Part shown: one piece after another, positions 23,150 through 36,178 of the stretch
Layout of the letters: every line of letters starts with the position of its first letter
How positions within the stretch are numbered: position 1 is the stretch's first letter
Assembly: GCA_038025085.1 (NCBI GenBank)
Contig: CM076142.1
Coordinates: forward strand, 5,245,501 to 5,309,500
Source of the DNA: Tetragonia tetragonoides
Lineage: Eukaryota > Streptophyta > Magnoliopsida > Caryophyllales > Aizoaceae
Direction: 5' to 3'
DNA length: 64,000 nt
The notes under the pieces: model-generated
The model's input: only the letters and a program-made list of their open reading frames with translations
Database searches by the model: none
What the model was told of the DNA's origin: nothing
Position numbers and translations under genes: made by a program

Positions 23150-23318
23150 GCAAATCACTTTTATTTTGCTTTAAAAGTGTATCCATCCTACATCCTCTAG
23201 ATCAGAGTCTAGAGGCCATGACATTGAGTCATATATACACTCATGCTGAAAATGAGACTTGAACCTTCGTTTCAGAGATGGAAGGTGAGAGTGATGCCGC
23301 TACACCAAACCCCATATC
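23150..23318 (-). mobile_element. tRNA-derived SINE, minus strand
   Basis: On the minus strand GGGTTTGGTGTAGCGGCATC (A-box region) precedes AAGGTTCAAGTCTCA (B box), followed by a body containing CATGGCCTCTAGACTCTG. No target duplication could be identified. Confidence 0.55.
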
Positions 23319-23564
23319 TTGAATTTGAGTCGATTATACATTTATATACCCATCATTTTCTTCATTGGCATTACTAGTTACTAAGATAGTTCCTCCTTAT
23401 AATTATATCATGATCTATTCTGTTAGTGGAACTTTATAAACGTATTGTCAAACTTTTTTATTTAGGACCAATCACTTTTTTTCTTTCTTATTTTGAGAGT
23501 AGGACCAATCACTTTTAAATAAAATAGATATATGTATATTATATCATGGTCAATGAATTTAAAG

Positions 23565-23640
23565 TTGCTCCATACTTAAGGCGAGTTTGAACCTTCGACC
23601 TTGGGTAAGAATGGGTAAGGATGAATGAGTCTCTAACACA
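23565..23640 (-). mobile_element. SINE fragment related to 16304-16453
   Basis: Minus-strand B box AAGGTTCAAACTCG and the adjoining TTAAGTATGGAGCAACTTTAAA match the body of the 16.3-kb SINE. Only the head is present. Confidence 0.5.
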
Positions 23641-24084
23641 CCTTCTTGGTTACTGGCTTACAGTACTACTTCGGATTCTCTTTAATTTAAATTTTTTTAG
23701 CTCCTCATTTAAATTTACTTTGAAGAACCAAGAAAATAGAAATTATAGAGCACAAAGAGTTCCAATTTATCTTTATTTTATAGGGTCATTAAAGTCATTA
23801 CCTTTTTATTATAATTTACTTTTTAAGGGTCAAGACTGGTCATGAGCCATTTGTTCCTCATTTTTGTTCTTTTTTTTTTTTTTTTTTTTATCCATATATA
23901 AAATGTGAAGCCATATATATACAAGTAGGTGAGAAATGACCAAATGGTCCACAAATGGTCCTCACTACAATACTTTTGGTCCAGGACCACGATCACCTCA
24001 TTTTCAACCCAGCAAATTCTTTAATTGTGAGTCATGTGGGCTGTGGGCCTGTGGCCATGCACACGACTACTTCCTTATTCGGCC

Positions 24085-24440
24085 ATGTCTTTTCAATAAA
24101 ATGGTGCAGAACAGTGAAAAAATGGAATAGAATGAAATGGAAGGGGCGCAGAACAGAACAACTTAGAATGATGTGGATAATTAAACAAAATATGAGACAA
24201 AAAGAAGTATAGAATTTTGAACGGAATGATGTGGAACGGAATGCGGCATGGAGACAACAAAAAAAGAAGAAGTTACATTTAGGCTTTTTTTTTTGTCGTT
24301 TTCATGTTGCATTCAGTTGTGTACCATCCTGTTCTATTCCACGTTGTATTCCATCTATACTTCATTTTGTCTCATATTTTGTATATATCATCATCTGTTC
24401 CGGTCTATTTCGCCCCATTTTACTTTGTTTCTCACCGATC
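24085..24440. mobile_element. Imperfect hairpin element
   Basis: Left arm AAAATGGTGCAGAACAGTG, GGAATAGAATGAAATGGAAG; right arm contains the complementary TCTATTCCACGTTG, CTGTTCCGGTC and CCATTTTACTTTG. It is AT-rich and noncoding, and the open frames across it are artefacts of its low complexity. Related motifs occur at 10190-10390. Confidence 0.45.
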
Positions 24441-24479
24441 CACACTGTTCCGTTGACGAGCACATGAGTACATAACCTT

Positions 24480-26100
24480 AATAATGTAAGAAATGAATGG
24501 ATAATTTTCTACGTGTATGTATTTTTATTTGCTTAATAATCAAGAATATGCTTTGTTTTTTCTTGATCTGAGTTGTCTTCAAAGAACAAAAAGATGATTC
24601 AGTGTGCCGTCCAAACAACACAAAAAATAAATTAAACAAAACTGCTTTTTCTTTTCACTTTTAATTTTTTTTTTGCAAGTTCTCCCTATTTGAAGTCTAA
24701 TAAACTAGATTTTTATGAGTGTTGTACCTACCTGGCTAGCTGTGTGCTTTGATGTCCTCTTAGTCACTTATATATTGATGAGTTATTTATTAATTTAAAT
24801 AGAAAATTGCAAAAATGGTTAACCATTTACATACTTAACATATATACGACGAAAGTGACAAATAATCCCCATAATTTTCTTAGTCAATTTTTCAATAATC
24901 TAGACTTCGTTATTTTCAATAGAATCAGAGACTCAGAGTAATTTTGCGGAATAATAATGACTTAATAACAAGAGAAATAATTATCCGCAATAATAACGCT
25001 TAAATCCCCCAAAGAAACAAAACAATAAATATTTCATAAAAAATGAGGTAATTTATGCTAGTTTGTTAAAAATAATAATAAAAAAAAGGAAAAAATAGCA
25101 CTCAAGTGTACTTACAACCCCAACAACTTCACTGAATTAGTCAAAGCCTCATTTGTTTATAGATGGGAGCACATTTTAATGAATCGTGGGATAATAGTAA
25201 AAAGAGCTAGAGATAAAGATTAAAGAACAAATTAAGTTGACGACTCTCGAAATTGATACGATTAGATTTTATAACAACGTGCCACATAATTCACCAGTGA
25301 CCAGATTCTGTAAAATATAGTTTCATTCCTAATGCATGCTCCAACTGGTTCATTATTCGCGTGGTTCACGACTTCATGATACTTTAAGGTGAAGACACAA
25401 GAATAATCGAGATACTAACTTAATTAGCATAGTTAATGAACAGAATATACTTACTTAATTTACCATTATATTTGCATCTGCATGGTTTGCCTTTCACAAC
25501 TCTTTTAAAACACCATGTCAAAAGCAAATAATAGGATTTTTATGAGACGGAAGGAGTGTTGTAGTCTTTATTTGGACTTAGTCCATCTAAGTTTTTTTAA
25601 CCTTGATTTTAAATAAACAATCTCCTCTCTTAAACGTGAGATTTTCATGGGACGGGGAGGGTATTGTAGTTCTTATCTGAACTTAGTCCATCAAAATTTT
25701 ATGGACCTTGATTTACCATTCGTGCCCGTACTCGTGTCTGACACTAGCTTCCTCGCTCCGTGCCCGTGTCGTGTAAAAAGCGTTTTCGGTTGTGCCGTAC
25801 TTCGTGCTAAACTGCTAACCGTGCCAAGTGTCATCTCTACTACCCACTAAACAGTTTTATAAGGTTTAGTGCTTCTAACATGAGTAGACATGATGCCCGG
25901 CGCATAAATTTCATACTGGTTTGGAGAAAAAAAAATTCCAAAATTTCCACCTCAAAATTTTCAAGTATATTATTAAGTTACAGGAAAAAAAATTCTTTTA
26001 TTTTTCATAGATTGTAGCTATTTATTTTAACTTTTAATTAAAAAAGTACCCTGAAAAAAGAAAAAATATCAAAAAAATAATAAAATAGAAAACACTTCAA
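24480..26100. other. Intergenic DNA, no gene seen
   Basis: AT-rich throughout. At about 25720-25840 a CGTGCCCGTGTCGTGT-rich patch resembles the insertion at 50715-51091. Confidence 0.5.
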
Positions 26101-26109
26101 AAATAGATG

Positions 26110-29100
26110 GAAAAAATTATGAGACCTCACTATAATAGTAGAAAGGACTTGGGTAGTAGGTTTGAAGCATGGGGTGGTGGGGAGTCATACTCAGTACCCA
26201 AAAATCGTGGATTAGCCTCAAATGTCCAGTAAGAGGCCCTTTAAGCCTATCAAGGACCCGATAACCTACCTCGTGGATCTCCCATGTCCCCTGGAGGTGT
26301 TTCGTACGATATGGTACGGAAATATCCACCTAATTCTGGGGCCTCCCGCAAGCCTAAAAAAACGTGGATAATAGCCTTCGTTTTCGGCTTCCCGGGGCCC
26401 AACTGTCATTTTTGCCCAAACTTTTTGGGGGGTCTATCATAAACTTGGAGGACCCTCAATGCCCTGGGAGGGTCATCCTGATTCGCAAACTTTGATATCA
26501 CCCATGCCTTTGGTGTTCCAACTCTTACACCACCAATGTCCCGTAAAACGTCATTCCAAACCTATTAGGGACCGAATAAGTGACCTTGAGGGCCTCAATA
26601 TCCCATAGTGGTGTTCCGTGCGATGTGGTGTGAAAATATTCACCTTCATTTTGGGGCCCTCGAAAGCCCAAAAACGTGGATTATATCCTTCGTTTCCGGC
26701 TTCCACGGGCCCGAGTATCATTTTTGCCCAAACTTCTCCAGGGGGTCTATCATGATCCTAGAGGACCCTCGGTGCCCCGAGAAGGTCATCCGAATCCCCC
26801 GACTTCGATATCATCCATGTTTCGGTGTTTCGACGACCCTTATATTCGTGTCCCGTAAAAACGCCCTTACAAGCCTATCAGGGACCCGATAACGAAACCC
26901 AGGAGTCTCTGATGATCCCTAAGGATGTCCCATGCGATGTGGTGCGAAAATATCCACCTTCATTTTGAAGCCTCCCGAAAGCTAATAAAAGTGGATTATA
27001 GCGCTCGTTTATGGCTTTCGGGGGCTCGGGTGTCATTTTTGCCCAAATATCTACGGATCGTCTACCATGATCCTAGAAGATCCTTGGTGCCCAGGGAGGG
27101 TCCTCCGAATCCCCGAAATTGATATCACCCATGCATCCGGTGTTCCGACTCTTACACCAGTGTCCCGTAAAACGCCCTTCTAAGCCTATCATGGAATGGA
27201 TAAGCGACCCCAAGTGCCTCCCATGTCCTCTAAGGGTGTTTCGTGCAATGTGGTGCAAAAATACCCATTTTTGTTTCGGCGCCTCCCGCAAGCCTAAAAA
27301 ACGTAGATTATAGCCTTCATATTCGGCTTCTAGGGGCCCGACCGTTCCAGCTCTTACATTAGTGTTTCGTAATACGCCCTTCCAAACCTATCAGGGCCCG
27401 GATAAGAGACCCTAAGGGCCTTACATGTCCCATAAGTGTGTTCCTTGCGATGTGATGCGAAAATATTCACCTTAATTCGGGGGCCTTTGGAAGCCCAAAA
27501 ACGTGGATTATAGCCTACGTTTCCGGCTTCCGAGGACCCGGGTTTCATTTTTTTCCAAACTTCTCCGTAGGATCTATCATGATCCTAGAGCACCATCGGC
27601 GCCCCGAAAAGGTGATTCGGATCCCCGAACTTCGATATCACCCATGCTTCGGTGTTCCGACCCTTACATTGTTGTTCCATAAAAACGTCCTTAATTACAA
27701 GCTTACCAGGGACCCGATAACGGAACTCATTGACATTTTATGTTCCCTAAGGGTGTCCCATGCGATGTGGTGCAAAAATATCCACTTCGTTTCGATGCCT
27801 CCCGAAAGCTCAAAAAACGTGGATATAGCCTTCGTTTTCGCCTTCCAGGGGCTCGAGTGTCATTTTTTCCCAAACTTTTACGGGGTTTCTATCAGGATCC
27901 TAGAGTACTGTCGGTACCCTGGGAGGGTCATCCGAATTCCCGTACTTCTAGTGTTCCATAAAACGCCCTTCCAAGCCTATCATGGACCATATCGGATAAG
28001 CGACACCAAGGGCCTCCCATGTCCTCTAGGGAAGTTACGTGCGATGTGGTGTGAAAAAACCCACCTTCGTTCTGAGACCTCCCGCAAGCCCGAAAAAGGT
28101 GGATTATATAGCCTTCATTTTCTGCTTTCCGGGGCTCGGGTGTTCCAACTCTTACACCAGTGTCCCGTAAAACGCCCTTCCAAACCTATCAGGTATCGGA
28201 TAAGCGACCCTAAGGGCCTTATATGTCCCATAAGTGTGTTCCTTGCGAAGTGGTGCGAAAATATTCACCTTCATTCCGTGGCTCTTGGAAGCCCAAAAAC
28301 GTGGATTGTAGCCTTCGTTTCCGGCTTCCAGGTATCATTTTTGCCCAAACTTCTCTGTAGGATCTATCATGATCCTAGAGCACCCTCGGTGACCCGAGTG
28401 GGTCATTCGGATCCCCGAACTTCGATATCATCCTTGCTTCGGTGTTTTGACTCTTACATTGGTGCATGTCCCATAAAAACGTCCTTACAAGCCTATTAAG
28501 GACCCGATAACGGAACCCAGTGGCCTCTTATGTTCCCTAAGAGTGTCCCATGCGATGTGGTGCAAAAATATCCACCTTCGTTTCGAAGCCTCCCAAAAGC
28601 TCAAAAAACGTGGATATAGCCTTCATATTTGCCTTCCAGGGACTCAAGTGTCATTTTTGCCCAAACTTTTACGGGGGGTCTATCATGATCCTAGAGTACT
28701 ATCGATACCCCGGGAGGGTCATCCGGATTCCCGATTTCGATATCACCTATGCCTTTGGTGTTTTGACCCTTACACTAGTGTCCCGTAAAACGCCCTTCCA
28801 AGCCTATTATGGACCGGATAAGCGACCTCAAGGCCTCCCATGTCCTCTAGGGGTGATCCGTGCGATGTAGTGTGAAAATATCAAACTTCGTTCTGGGACC
28901 TCCTGCAAGTCCAAAAAAACGTGGATTATAGCCTTTGTTTTCAATTTTCCGGGGCCCGGGTGCTATTTTCGCCCAAACTTTTCTAAGGGGTCTATCATGA
29001 TCCCGGAGGACCCTCGATGCCTCGGGAGGGTCATCCTGATGCGCGAACTTTGATATCACCCTATTAGAGACCGGATAAGCGACCCTAAAGGTCTCACATG

Positions 29101-29190
29101 TTCCCTAAGGATATTCCGTACGATGTGGTGTGAAAATTTACCTTAATTTCGAGACCTTCGAAATCCCAAAAACGTGATTATAGCCTTTAT
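26110..29190 (+). repeat. Satellite-like tandem array, about 310-bp units
   Basis: Eleven copies of a CGTGCGATGTGGTG anchor begin at about 26303, 26617, 26931, 27242, 27444, 27759, 28038, 28242, 28549, 28859 and 29117. Spacings are about 311-315 bp for complete units and 202-280 bp for shortened ones. Each complete unit runs AAATATCCACCTT, AAAAACGTGGATTATAGCC, CATTTTTGCCCAAACTT, GGTCTATCATGATCCTAGAG, GTCCCGTAAAACGCCCTTCC and AAGCCTATCAGGGACC. From 27242 the spacing pattern 202/315/279 repeats as 204/307/310, a higher-order unit of about 795-820 bp. It is distinctly more GC-rich than its flanks. The long open frame 27579-28499 is a by-product of unit length and I do not treat it as a gene. Confidence 0.92.
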
Positions 29191-29324
29191 TTTTGACATA
29201 TCATGTTTTTTTTTTCCTAACATATCAAAAAAAAGGTAAAAATGTTGAAGGATCTATTTTTTTAGCCAGTTTAGCTATAAATCTCAGTGAATTTGTTAAG
29301 AATTGAGCGTTTGATGTTATGCAG

Positions 29325-29445
29325 GAAAGAGAATACAAAGAAGCCTTGGAGGCCTTCAATGACAAGAACAAGGAAAAATCCCAACCGGCTGCCTGTATGA
29401 TCAAAGTAGGGGAAGATAAGGGCTTAGGGGTTAACTTTTTTTTCT
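29325..29445 (+). pseudogene. Orphan exon, golgin/RAB6-interacting-like fragment
   Basis: After a good 3' splice site (TTGATGTTATGCAG) the frame reads EREYKEALEAFNDKNKEKSQ, a charged, coiled-coil-like sequence that I recall from the C-terminal part of plant RAB6-interacting golgin-like proteins. It then turns into PAACMIKVGEDKG and a poly-Phe run before a stop. No earlier exon is seen upstream, where the satellite array begins at once. It is best read as the last surviving piece of a truncated gene, followed by about 300 bp of possible 3' untranslated region. The family name is from memory of the motif and needs a database search. Confidence 0.4.
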
Positions 29446-29639
29446 TCTTCCTGGTCTTGTGTGGGCTTCACTAATTTATTTTGTTTCATTCGATTTGATT
29501 TGTACTTTTTGTGTTGTGAATTCTTTGATTTCAAAAGTTGTAATTTTTGGCAAAAATAAAAGTTGTACTTGATTGTAATTACATTTCATTTCATTTTATT
29601 TCACTGTAATTAGAATGGAGCAGGAGGTTTGTTACAGGA

Positions 29640-30825
29640 TACATGAACTTTTCGCCTTGTTATTCACCAAATGTGAATCATACATGCATGAAAATCTGTT
29701 GAGATAGGTTGTCCACTTTACCTTATTGAATTGTTATATGTGTTTCAGTTGGATATAAAAACTTCTTGTTTTTTCTGTTTTTGTTTCAAAGTAGTAGATA
29801 AGAAATTGCGAGGAATTTCGTCAAATTACGCACGTGTATCCCCGTAGTTAGAATAAAAGACTCTATTATCTTTACTATTATGAACATAGCTCAAGCAACA
29901 TGATGTTTCTGGTCAACTTCTATGTTCTCGAGAGGCCGATGTTTGTCATCTTTGCTCGATTGTGACAACTTTTAACTATGAAATAATCCAATTCAGCAAA
30001 CTCAATCAGCACGAAGTTGGCATGTCAAAAAAACACCCCATTGACTAACCACCCGTTTGATTAAAAATCAAGCTAAAAACCTCATTACTCATGCTAAGAA
30101 GCTTACAACATCCATGACCAATCAATTACGCGAATTATAATCTTAAATGACATTTTGAAGTGTTGGTCTATAATAATAACACCTCGTACCTATCATCCAT
30201 GAGATCATGTACACTTCTTCACCAAACTCCATCTCCTTCATCTTTCATTTATCCTTGCAAATTATTCTTTAGATTATTATATCCTTAATAGCCTAATATA
30301 CAACGAACATAATTATAGGTAGATATTTTTAGCATAGCCAATGCAAATGTCGCCTTCTAGAAACCTAGGTTTATTCTCGAGCCCATTAAAGAGACAAGCA
30401 TGAACGCTAGCATTTGATTCACGCCATATTGACCGGTGATAAGTATATTACTACTACATATCACGACATAAAAGTAGAAGAGAGACTACACTGATTAGTG
30501 TATCGTCCCCCTAATCCCCTACCTTATAGCAGAATTGATGGTTTAATTGACGAATTTTGTATCTCCTCTAAAACCAACAGGAAACCAATTAAAAAGTGTG
30601 GGAGTGTATGCCCTGGCCCCACCACAACTCTACAAAAGTGAGGGGCAAAAAGGCCTCAATGTTCACTTGTTGGGCTGGGCTAGCACTTGGAGCCCAAGGT
30701 TGTAGGCGTTACAAAGTCCAAAATACTTCCAATAATAGCCCACAGTTAAGCCCAAGCCCAAGTCGAAGGGCAATAACTTGACGGGTCCCTAACTTAATAA
30801 GGAGATTTGACTACCGAGAATTGGG
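29640..30825. other. Intergenic DNA and promoter region of IPT2-B
   Basis: No gene recognised. The last 250 bp is less AT-rich and would hold the promoter and leader of IPT2-B. No convincing TATA box was found. Confidence 0.45.
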
Positions 30826-33383
30826 ATGGTCGAAACTCGAAGCTTTTCAATGGAGAGTGCTGTAGAAATTGAAGGACTCCAAAACCCCAACAATGGTGAA
30901 GATGAACAACCTCAATTAACAAAACCCAAGATTGTTATAATAATGGGTCCAACTGGGTCAGGAATATCTAAGCTTGCCATTGATTTTAGATGCCCATTTT
31001 CCTGTTGAGATCATTAACGATGATTCTATGCAAGTTTACCATGGCTTAGATGTTCTCACCAACAAAGTCACTCTTTCTGAACAAAAAGGTACAATCCTTT
31101 TGTCTCTCTCTCTCTCTTCTATGCTTCTGTTTCTTTTATCTCTCCTCTTTCTGAATGGGTTTTATGTTGTAGGGGTGCCACACCATCTGTTGGGAACAAT
31201 CATCCCAAATGTTGAATTTACTTCTAAAGATTTTCGAGATGCTGCTATACCAGTAAGTTTTGCCCACCTGCCTTTTTTTTTTGGACAGTTTCTTAGTGTT
31301 TTTTTGGAGTTGCTTATTGGGTCCAATTGGAAATTCAGCACTATGAATTATAGAATATAAGTGGGTTGATTGAAAATATTGAATTACAGGTTCATTTTGT
31401 GTGTATGTCTAAATTGAAGCACTGCTAATTAAGCTTGGGCAGTGGGGTTCCCTTTCAATAGAGAATTAAGATAAGAAGAGGAAGAAAAGAAAGGCTAACT
31501 CTTCATGGTTTGATCACCATTGATTGTTTATTCTTAATTTTGAACCTAGGGAAGGAAATTAGCAGTCATAAACTCATAATTACATGTGGTGGATGCCAAT
31601 TTTGAAATGATGAGAGGTGCATTTTCCATCTATATTATTGTGTAATACAAAATCCCAATATGGTCTATTACTATTTGTTGGGCAGGGCAAATTATTTGCC
31701 ATTTAAAAATCTGTACGCGTGGATTTAGATTAGATGAATAAAGGCAAGAAGCGTTCTTGTGTTAAGCGTAAAGGACTCGACTTTTGTGGAAGTTTTCTAT
31801 TATAACTTTTTATTGATGCAGGTGTTTATTAAATAACATTGTAGTGTACCCCTCTTTGTGTTTTATGATCTGTGTGTACTTCAGGAACTTTCTTAGCTTG
31901 TTGAGTTCACAAATTCAGTCATTCGGTTTTGGTAGTTGGCTGTTGAACAATAAGTAGTTTTTTTGTAAGAGTAGGAAGCTGTAGAGGCTTCGTGTACTAC
32001 AGCTTCAAGTTAGTTCCTCTTCTGGAGCTAACCTGTTCCCTAAGAGGCAAAGGCTAATACAATAAGCCTACGGCACTAAAACTACCGACGCCATTACAGT
32101 TATATGCAGTATATAGAAAGCCATTTTAGTTATTTTGTGTGTGTATGTGCCTGCTTGAATGTGTTCTTAAGATGCTTATAAATCTCATTAGTTGCAGTCT
32201 TGCAACTTCCCCTCATTTCATACCTTTGAAAATCAGTCTTTCCTGGTTTTATTCTACTTGTCGTGTATTCTACTTTGTTTTTAGCCGGTGCAGGATATCA
32301 CTGTTCTCTTGTGTAACATGACTTTTTGTTTGGACTTTCAGCTCATGAAGGACATATTATCTTGACATCAGTTGCCTGTTATAGTTGGTGAACTAATTTT
32401 TATATTCAGGTATCTTTCCTTGTTGATCTCTAAATTTCCGTCCCGTTTTTCATATCTCCTTCCTCTAGTTGTTGATGTAGGTATTTCCTGTTCTATTTAG
32501 AGTTCACACATCAGTAATCTGATGCTTTTATATGAGGATCTATCTTTTCTCCGTGCTTTTTAAATAAAATTGTAAGAATGGCCTGCACACGTTGTTGGCA
32601 CAAGCTTTATAACATACCCCCTACCCTTTGTTTCATTCAGGCTCTTGTCAGCCCGTTCCTTCTTGATGATTCAGTGGAAGATATGGATGTTTGCTGTTTA
32701 AGTGATAGTTCAGGTAAACCTAAGTGTTCCATGTGATGGAGAATGCTAGTATTTCTTTCTCATGCTTATTTTAATTATTTATTGATAATGCTCTTTTAAG
32801 AGCTATTATCTCCACATATCCAAACAAGTGTGGACAGCTCTAGTGCTTGCTGGATTTTAACCTAAAGATTTCGAAAATCTCAGCTAACCGGGAAGAGCAT
32901 GAACTCGATGCTGGGAAAGACAGGACCGGTTACAGCTATGACCATCTTAGAGCCTTAGATCCTGTGGCAGCAAACAGAATACATCCAAATTACCATAGAA
33001 AAGTAAGCTTCTCAGTTGCTTTCTGCTTCATTATTCTTATTATTTTTGTCCATGTGAGTTTCTTTAACATATTTGAGTTGCATTTGTTTATTATTACTCA
33101 TATTTTTGGCCATGCCAAACTTTTGTTTATGAGGTCAGTAAAGAGGATGCCAAACCCTGCTTGGTAATGGCCTGGAGTAGAAATTAGTTCTAGGAGAGTA
33201 GACACCCCCCCCTCCCTCTTCAAAAAGGAAAGGATGGGTGGAAGAGCATCAATCTCCATCCTTAAGGCAGGCGACTGTAGAGAGCTCAAACCTGAGCTAT
33301 CCTTTGCCCTCATTATGTCAATCACTATATACGTTCCCCTCCCCTCCACTCCCTTATGAACTTCCGAAAGTTACATAAAACTA

Positions 33384-33596
33384 CCTCCATTCACAAATAA
33401 GTTACTAAATTGTTTTATGTGCTCGAACTTTGACCGTTAATTTCTCTCAAATATATGAAAAAGTAATATTATGAAGAACAAAGTGATTACTTCCATAGTA
33501 TTATGTTCTTATAAGTTTTGCTATGTCATTTGAGAGAAACTAACAATCAAAGTTTGAGCATATAAAACAAAATGGTCACTTATAGGGAGTAGCACT
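33384..33596. mobile_element. Stowaway-like MITE in IPT2-B intron
   Basis: Orthologous to 1832-2044 (ACCTCCATTCACAAATAAG ... GTCACTTATAGGGAGTAG). Its presence in both copies places the insertion before the duplication. Confidence 0.7.
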
Positions 33597-34539
33597 TGGT
33601 CACTTGAAAGAGGAACCTAGATAGTAGATAATGGCTTGTCTTTGATTTAGGACTGCATTGCAGATAGAGGTACCTTGTGGCTGGGGTTGATATATCAGGA
33701 TTCTTTGTTCTTTTTGTAGATGTTTGTGTTTTTTGTGGCCATCATTATGACCAATGCTCAGTGATAGTAAATAATAATATTTTAGCTGACCTGCTAGTTG
33801 CTATCATCACAGCCTTTGTCACTGCAATCCTATGTAGCAGTTTCCTAGCAAGTGGCTTTCGTTCCCCTAATTTGCTCCTTCTAGGTCGATTAGAATTGTA
33901 ATTTGGGCAAGGAAACTAATGCCGTAACAGCAATCACGTATGTGTGTTTGCGCGTGCGTGTGTCTATCTTAGTTTTCTTCTTTTTCATTTAATTTTGGGG
34001 GAGGGTGTTGCTTGGGGCTAGGGGAGATCTCGAATACCATCTGCACACAATTCTGCTTTGGAGATCCCTAGACACCAAGAACACCATCTTAGTATTTTAT
34101 GCTACTTCTATGAATTAACTATACTGATCATCAATTGAATCTTGTTGAAAATTTTGCAGATTAGGCAATATCTAGAGTTATTTGCTCAGTCAGGAATTCT
34201 TCCCAGCGAAATCCTTTAGGGAAAAATGACAGAGGTTTGTGTTAACAGTGACACTGAATTTAGGACTATATTTTCCCTAAAAAAAAAGGGATTAAATTTG
34301 CGCATTTAGGAAAGCTTCCTAGCAAAGTCTTTCAAGGAAAATAATGGCGATTGTGTTCATGATGACCCTGCTTTAGGATCTTGTGATAATAAGGGATCGA
34401 ATTGTCCATGTGGAAAAGCATACTATTGTGTTTGGATCTTTCATTGTTCCTATATGCACAAGCATACTAACGTGTTTAGATCTTTCATTGTTTCATCAAC
34501 TCCCTTATTAATTTTATTGTCTTCAGTTTTTTCTTCCGG

Positions 34540-35585
34540 GTATAAGTTCCCCAATTCTGCACAAAAATAAATGGCTTAGAGGTTTCTCTTGAATTTCTCT
34601 TCTACAAGCTCAACAGCTCCTAGTTTCATAAAATGCGACCATAGTTCTGTACTTTATACTTGTTCATCTGCTAAACTTCAGCAGCCTTTTTGCTCAAATG
34701 TTATTGTAGATTGGATTTTTTTGCATAGAAACACCTAGTAAAATGGTGACTTTGCAAGGTAACACCTATTAAAATACTTTTTGTTCAGAAACACCAATTA
34801 AAATTGAAATCACTCACTTTAACCACCTCCCATCATTTTCTGGCCAAAAATTATATTTCCCATCCGGTTTTGCCCTTGCCTAAGTTACCCCCCCCCCTTT
34901 TCCCCCCCTTGTATTTACTCCACCATAATTGTGTTTTTGAAGATGTCACTTGCCCAAAATTAAATGAACTTAAATTAGTTACCACCAAGCAGCCCAAGAC
35001 CAACCCGGATCAAAGCTCCATTGCCTTTGTTGCATCAATTAAGCTATTCAACTCTTCCTTCACATTTCTTGCCTTTTTCTTCAATGTCTCATTCTCACCT
35101 TGCAACACACCCATTTAAACCTTCAATGATTTAATCTCATTTTGCAAAGTCTTTTATCATCAAGTAGAATTTGTCACATCCCTTTGCGAATTAGTCAAAC
35201 CTTCATCATGCCAAACAACCTCCTTCCTGGATTTTTTCTTGTCCACGACTTCATAAGTGAATATGGCAGTTGACATTCACATTGAGGAGGTGGCGAAGAA
35301 ATACTACTGGAAAAGCACACAAAAAAAAGAACACAACAAATTTCGCAATTGTAGGGTCAATTATGTACCAATGAACCTTCAAAAAAACCCTATCTTTCCC
35401 AATTTCACTATCAAACCCTAATTTCACGATTGAAATGAAAATGGAGAAGGGAGAAGGGAAAGGGGAAAATGGAAAAACAGAAGAAAGGAAAGGGTGATGA
35501 GAAGGATCCGACCTGCTTACCTTTCAATTCAACTGTGAAGGGACCCGTGAATTGACAGGGAGAAATTTATGGAGAAGCAGAGATA
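34540..35585. other. Foreign segment replacing the lost IPT2-B exon
   Basis: Homology with block A stops at about 34535 and resumes at the GATAAGTTCTTCCACTTCG stretch (about 35588), skipping about 1.65 kb of block A that includes the 408-bp exon. The replacing sequence has a C-run/T-run near 34885-34910. On the minus strand it has a short stretch encoding a coiled-coil-like peptide (MGVLQGENETLKKKARNVKE), which suggests a captured or transposon-borne gene fragment. No clear terminal repeats were found. Confidence 0.5.
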
Positions 35586-36178
35586 TCGGATAAGTTCTTC
35601 CACTTCGTAGACCTCTAGAATCCTTAAATTACCTCTTTCTTTCAATGTCATTTTGAGTTGTGAAAATATCAGTGGTGAGTAATATTAAACTTACGGACTT
35701 TGATCATCCCATTGGCCTAAAATAATGAATTTATAATGTAAACCAAGTTTGGTAGCTCCTTTCTTTCTTTTGGTATTTACAAAAGTTAAAATATATCTAA
35801 GTTTGTGGGTGAAATTTTAGTTTTGATTGTTTCCGTTAGCGTTCCGCATTTATGAAGTCCTTAAGAATTGGCGCTTCTGCGTTTTCCTCGTTTCTTTGTT
35901 TCTGTTTCCAGGTCCGAGTTAACTCTGTAAAACATCCCTTTACTACGGTAGCTGTAATTTACTCTTTCTGTGAATTACATGTTCAAATTTGTCATATAGA
36001 AACATATATGATATATCTCAATGAATCTAATTTTTGTTTTGCAGAAGAGGAGAATTAATCGATTTGCAAACATTATTTGGATGGAACATACATTATTTTC
36101 ATTCTACAGAATCATTGCTTGGTAATGCTTTTCTATGCCTTTCTGTTTGTATCTTTCATTCGTTATTTAATTGTTGAA

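Noticed and set aside
27579..28499. 306-codon open frame as a protein gene
   Set aside because: It lies wholly within the tandem satellite, overlaps other open frames in other registers and has no recognisable domain; the unit length explains it.
26110..29190. CRISPR-like or regulatory repeat system
   Set aside because: Units are contiguous and about 310 bp with no spacers; a plant satellite explains them.
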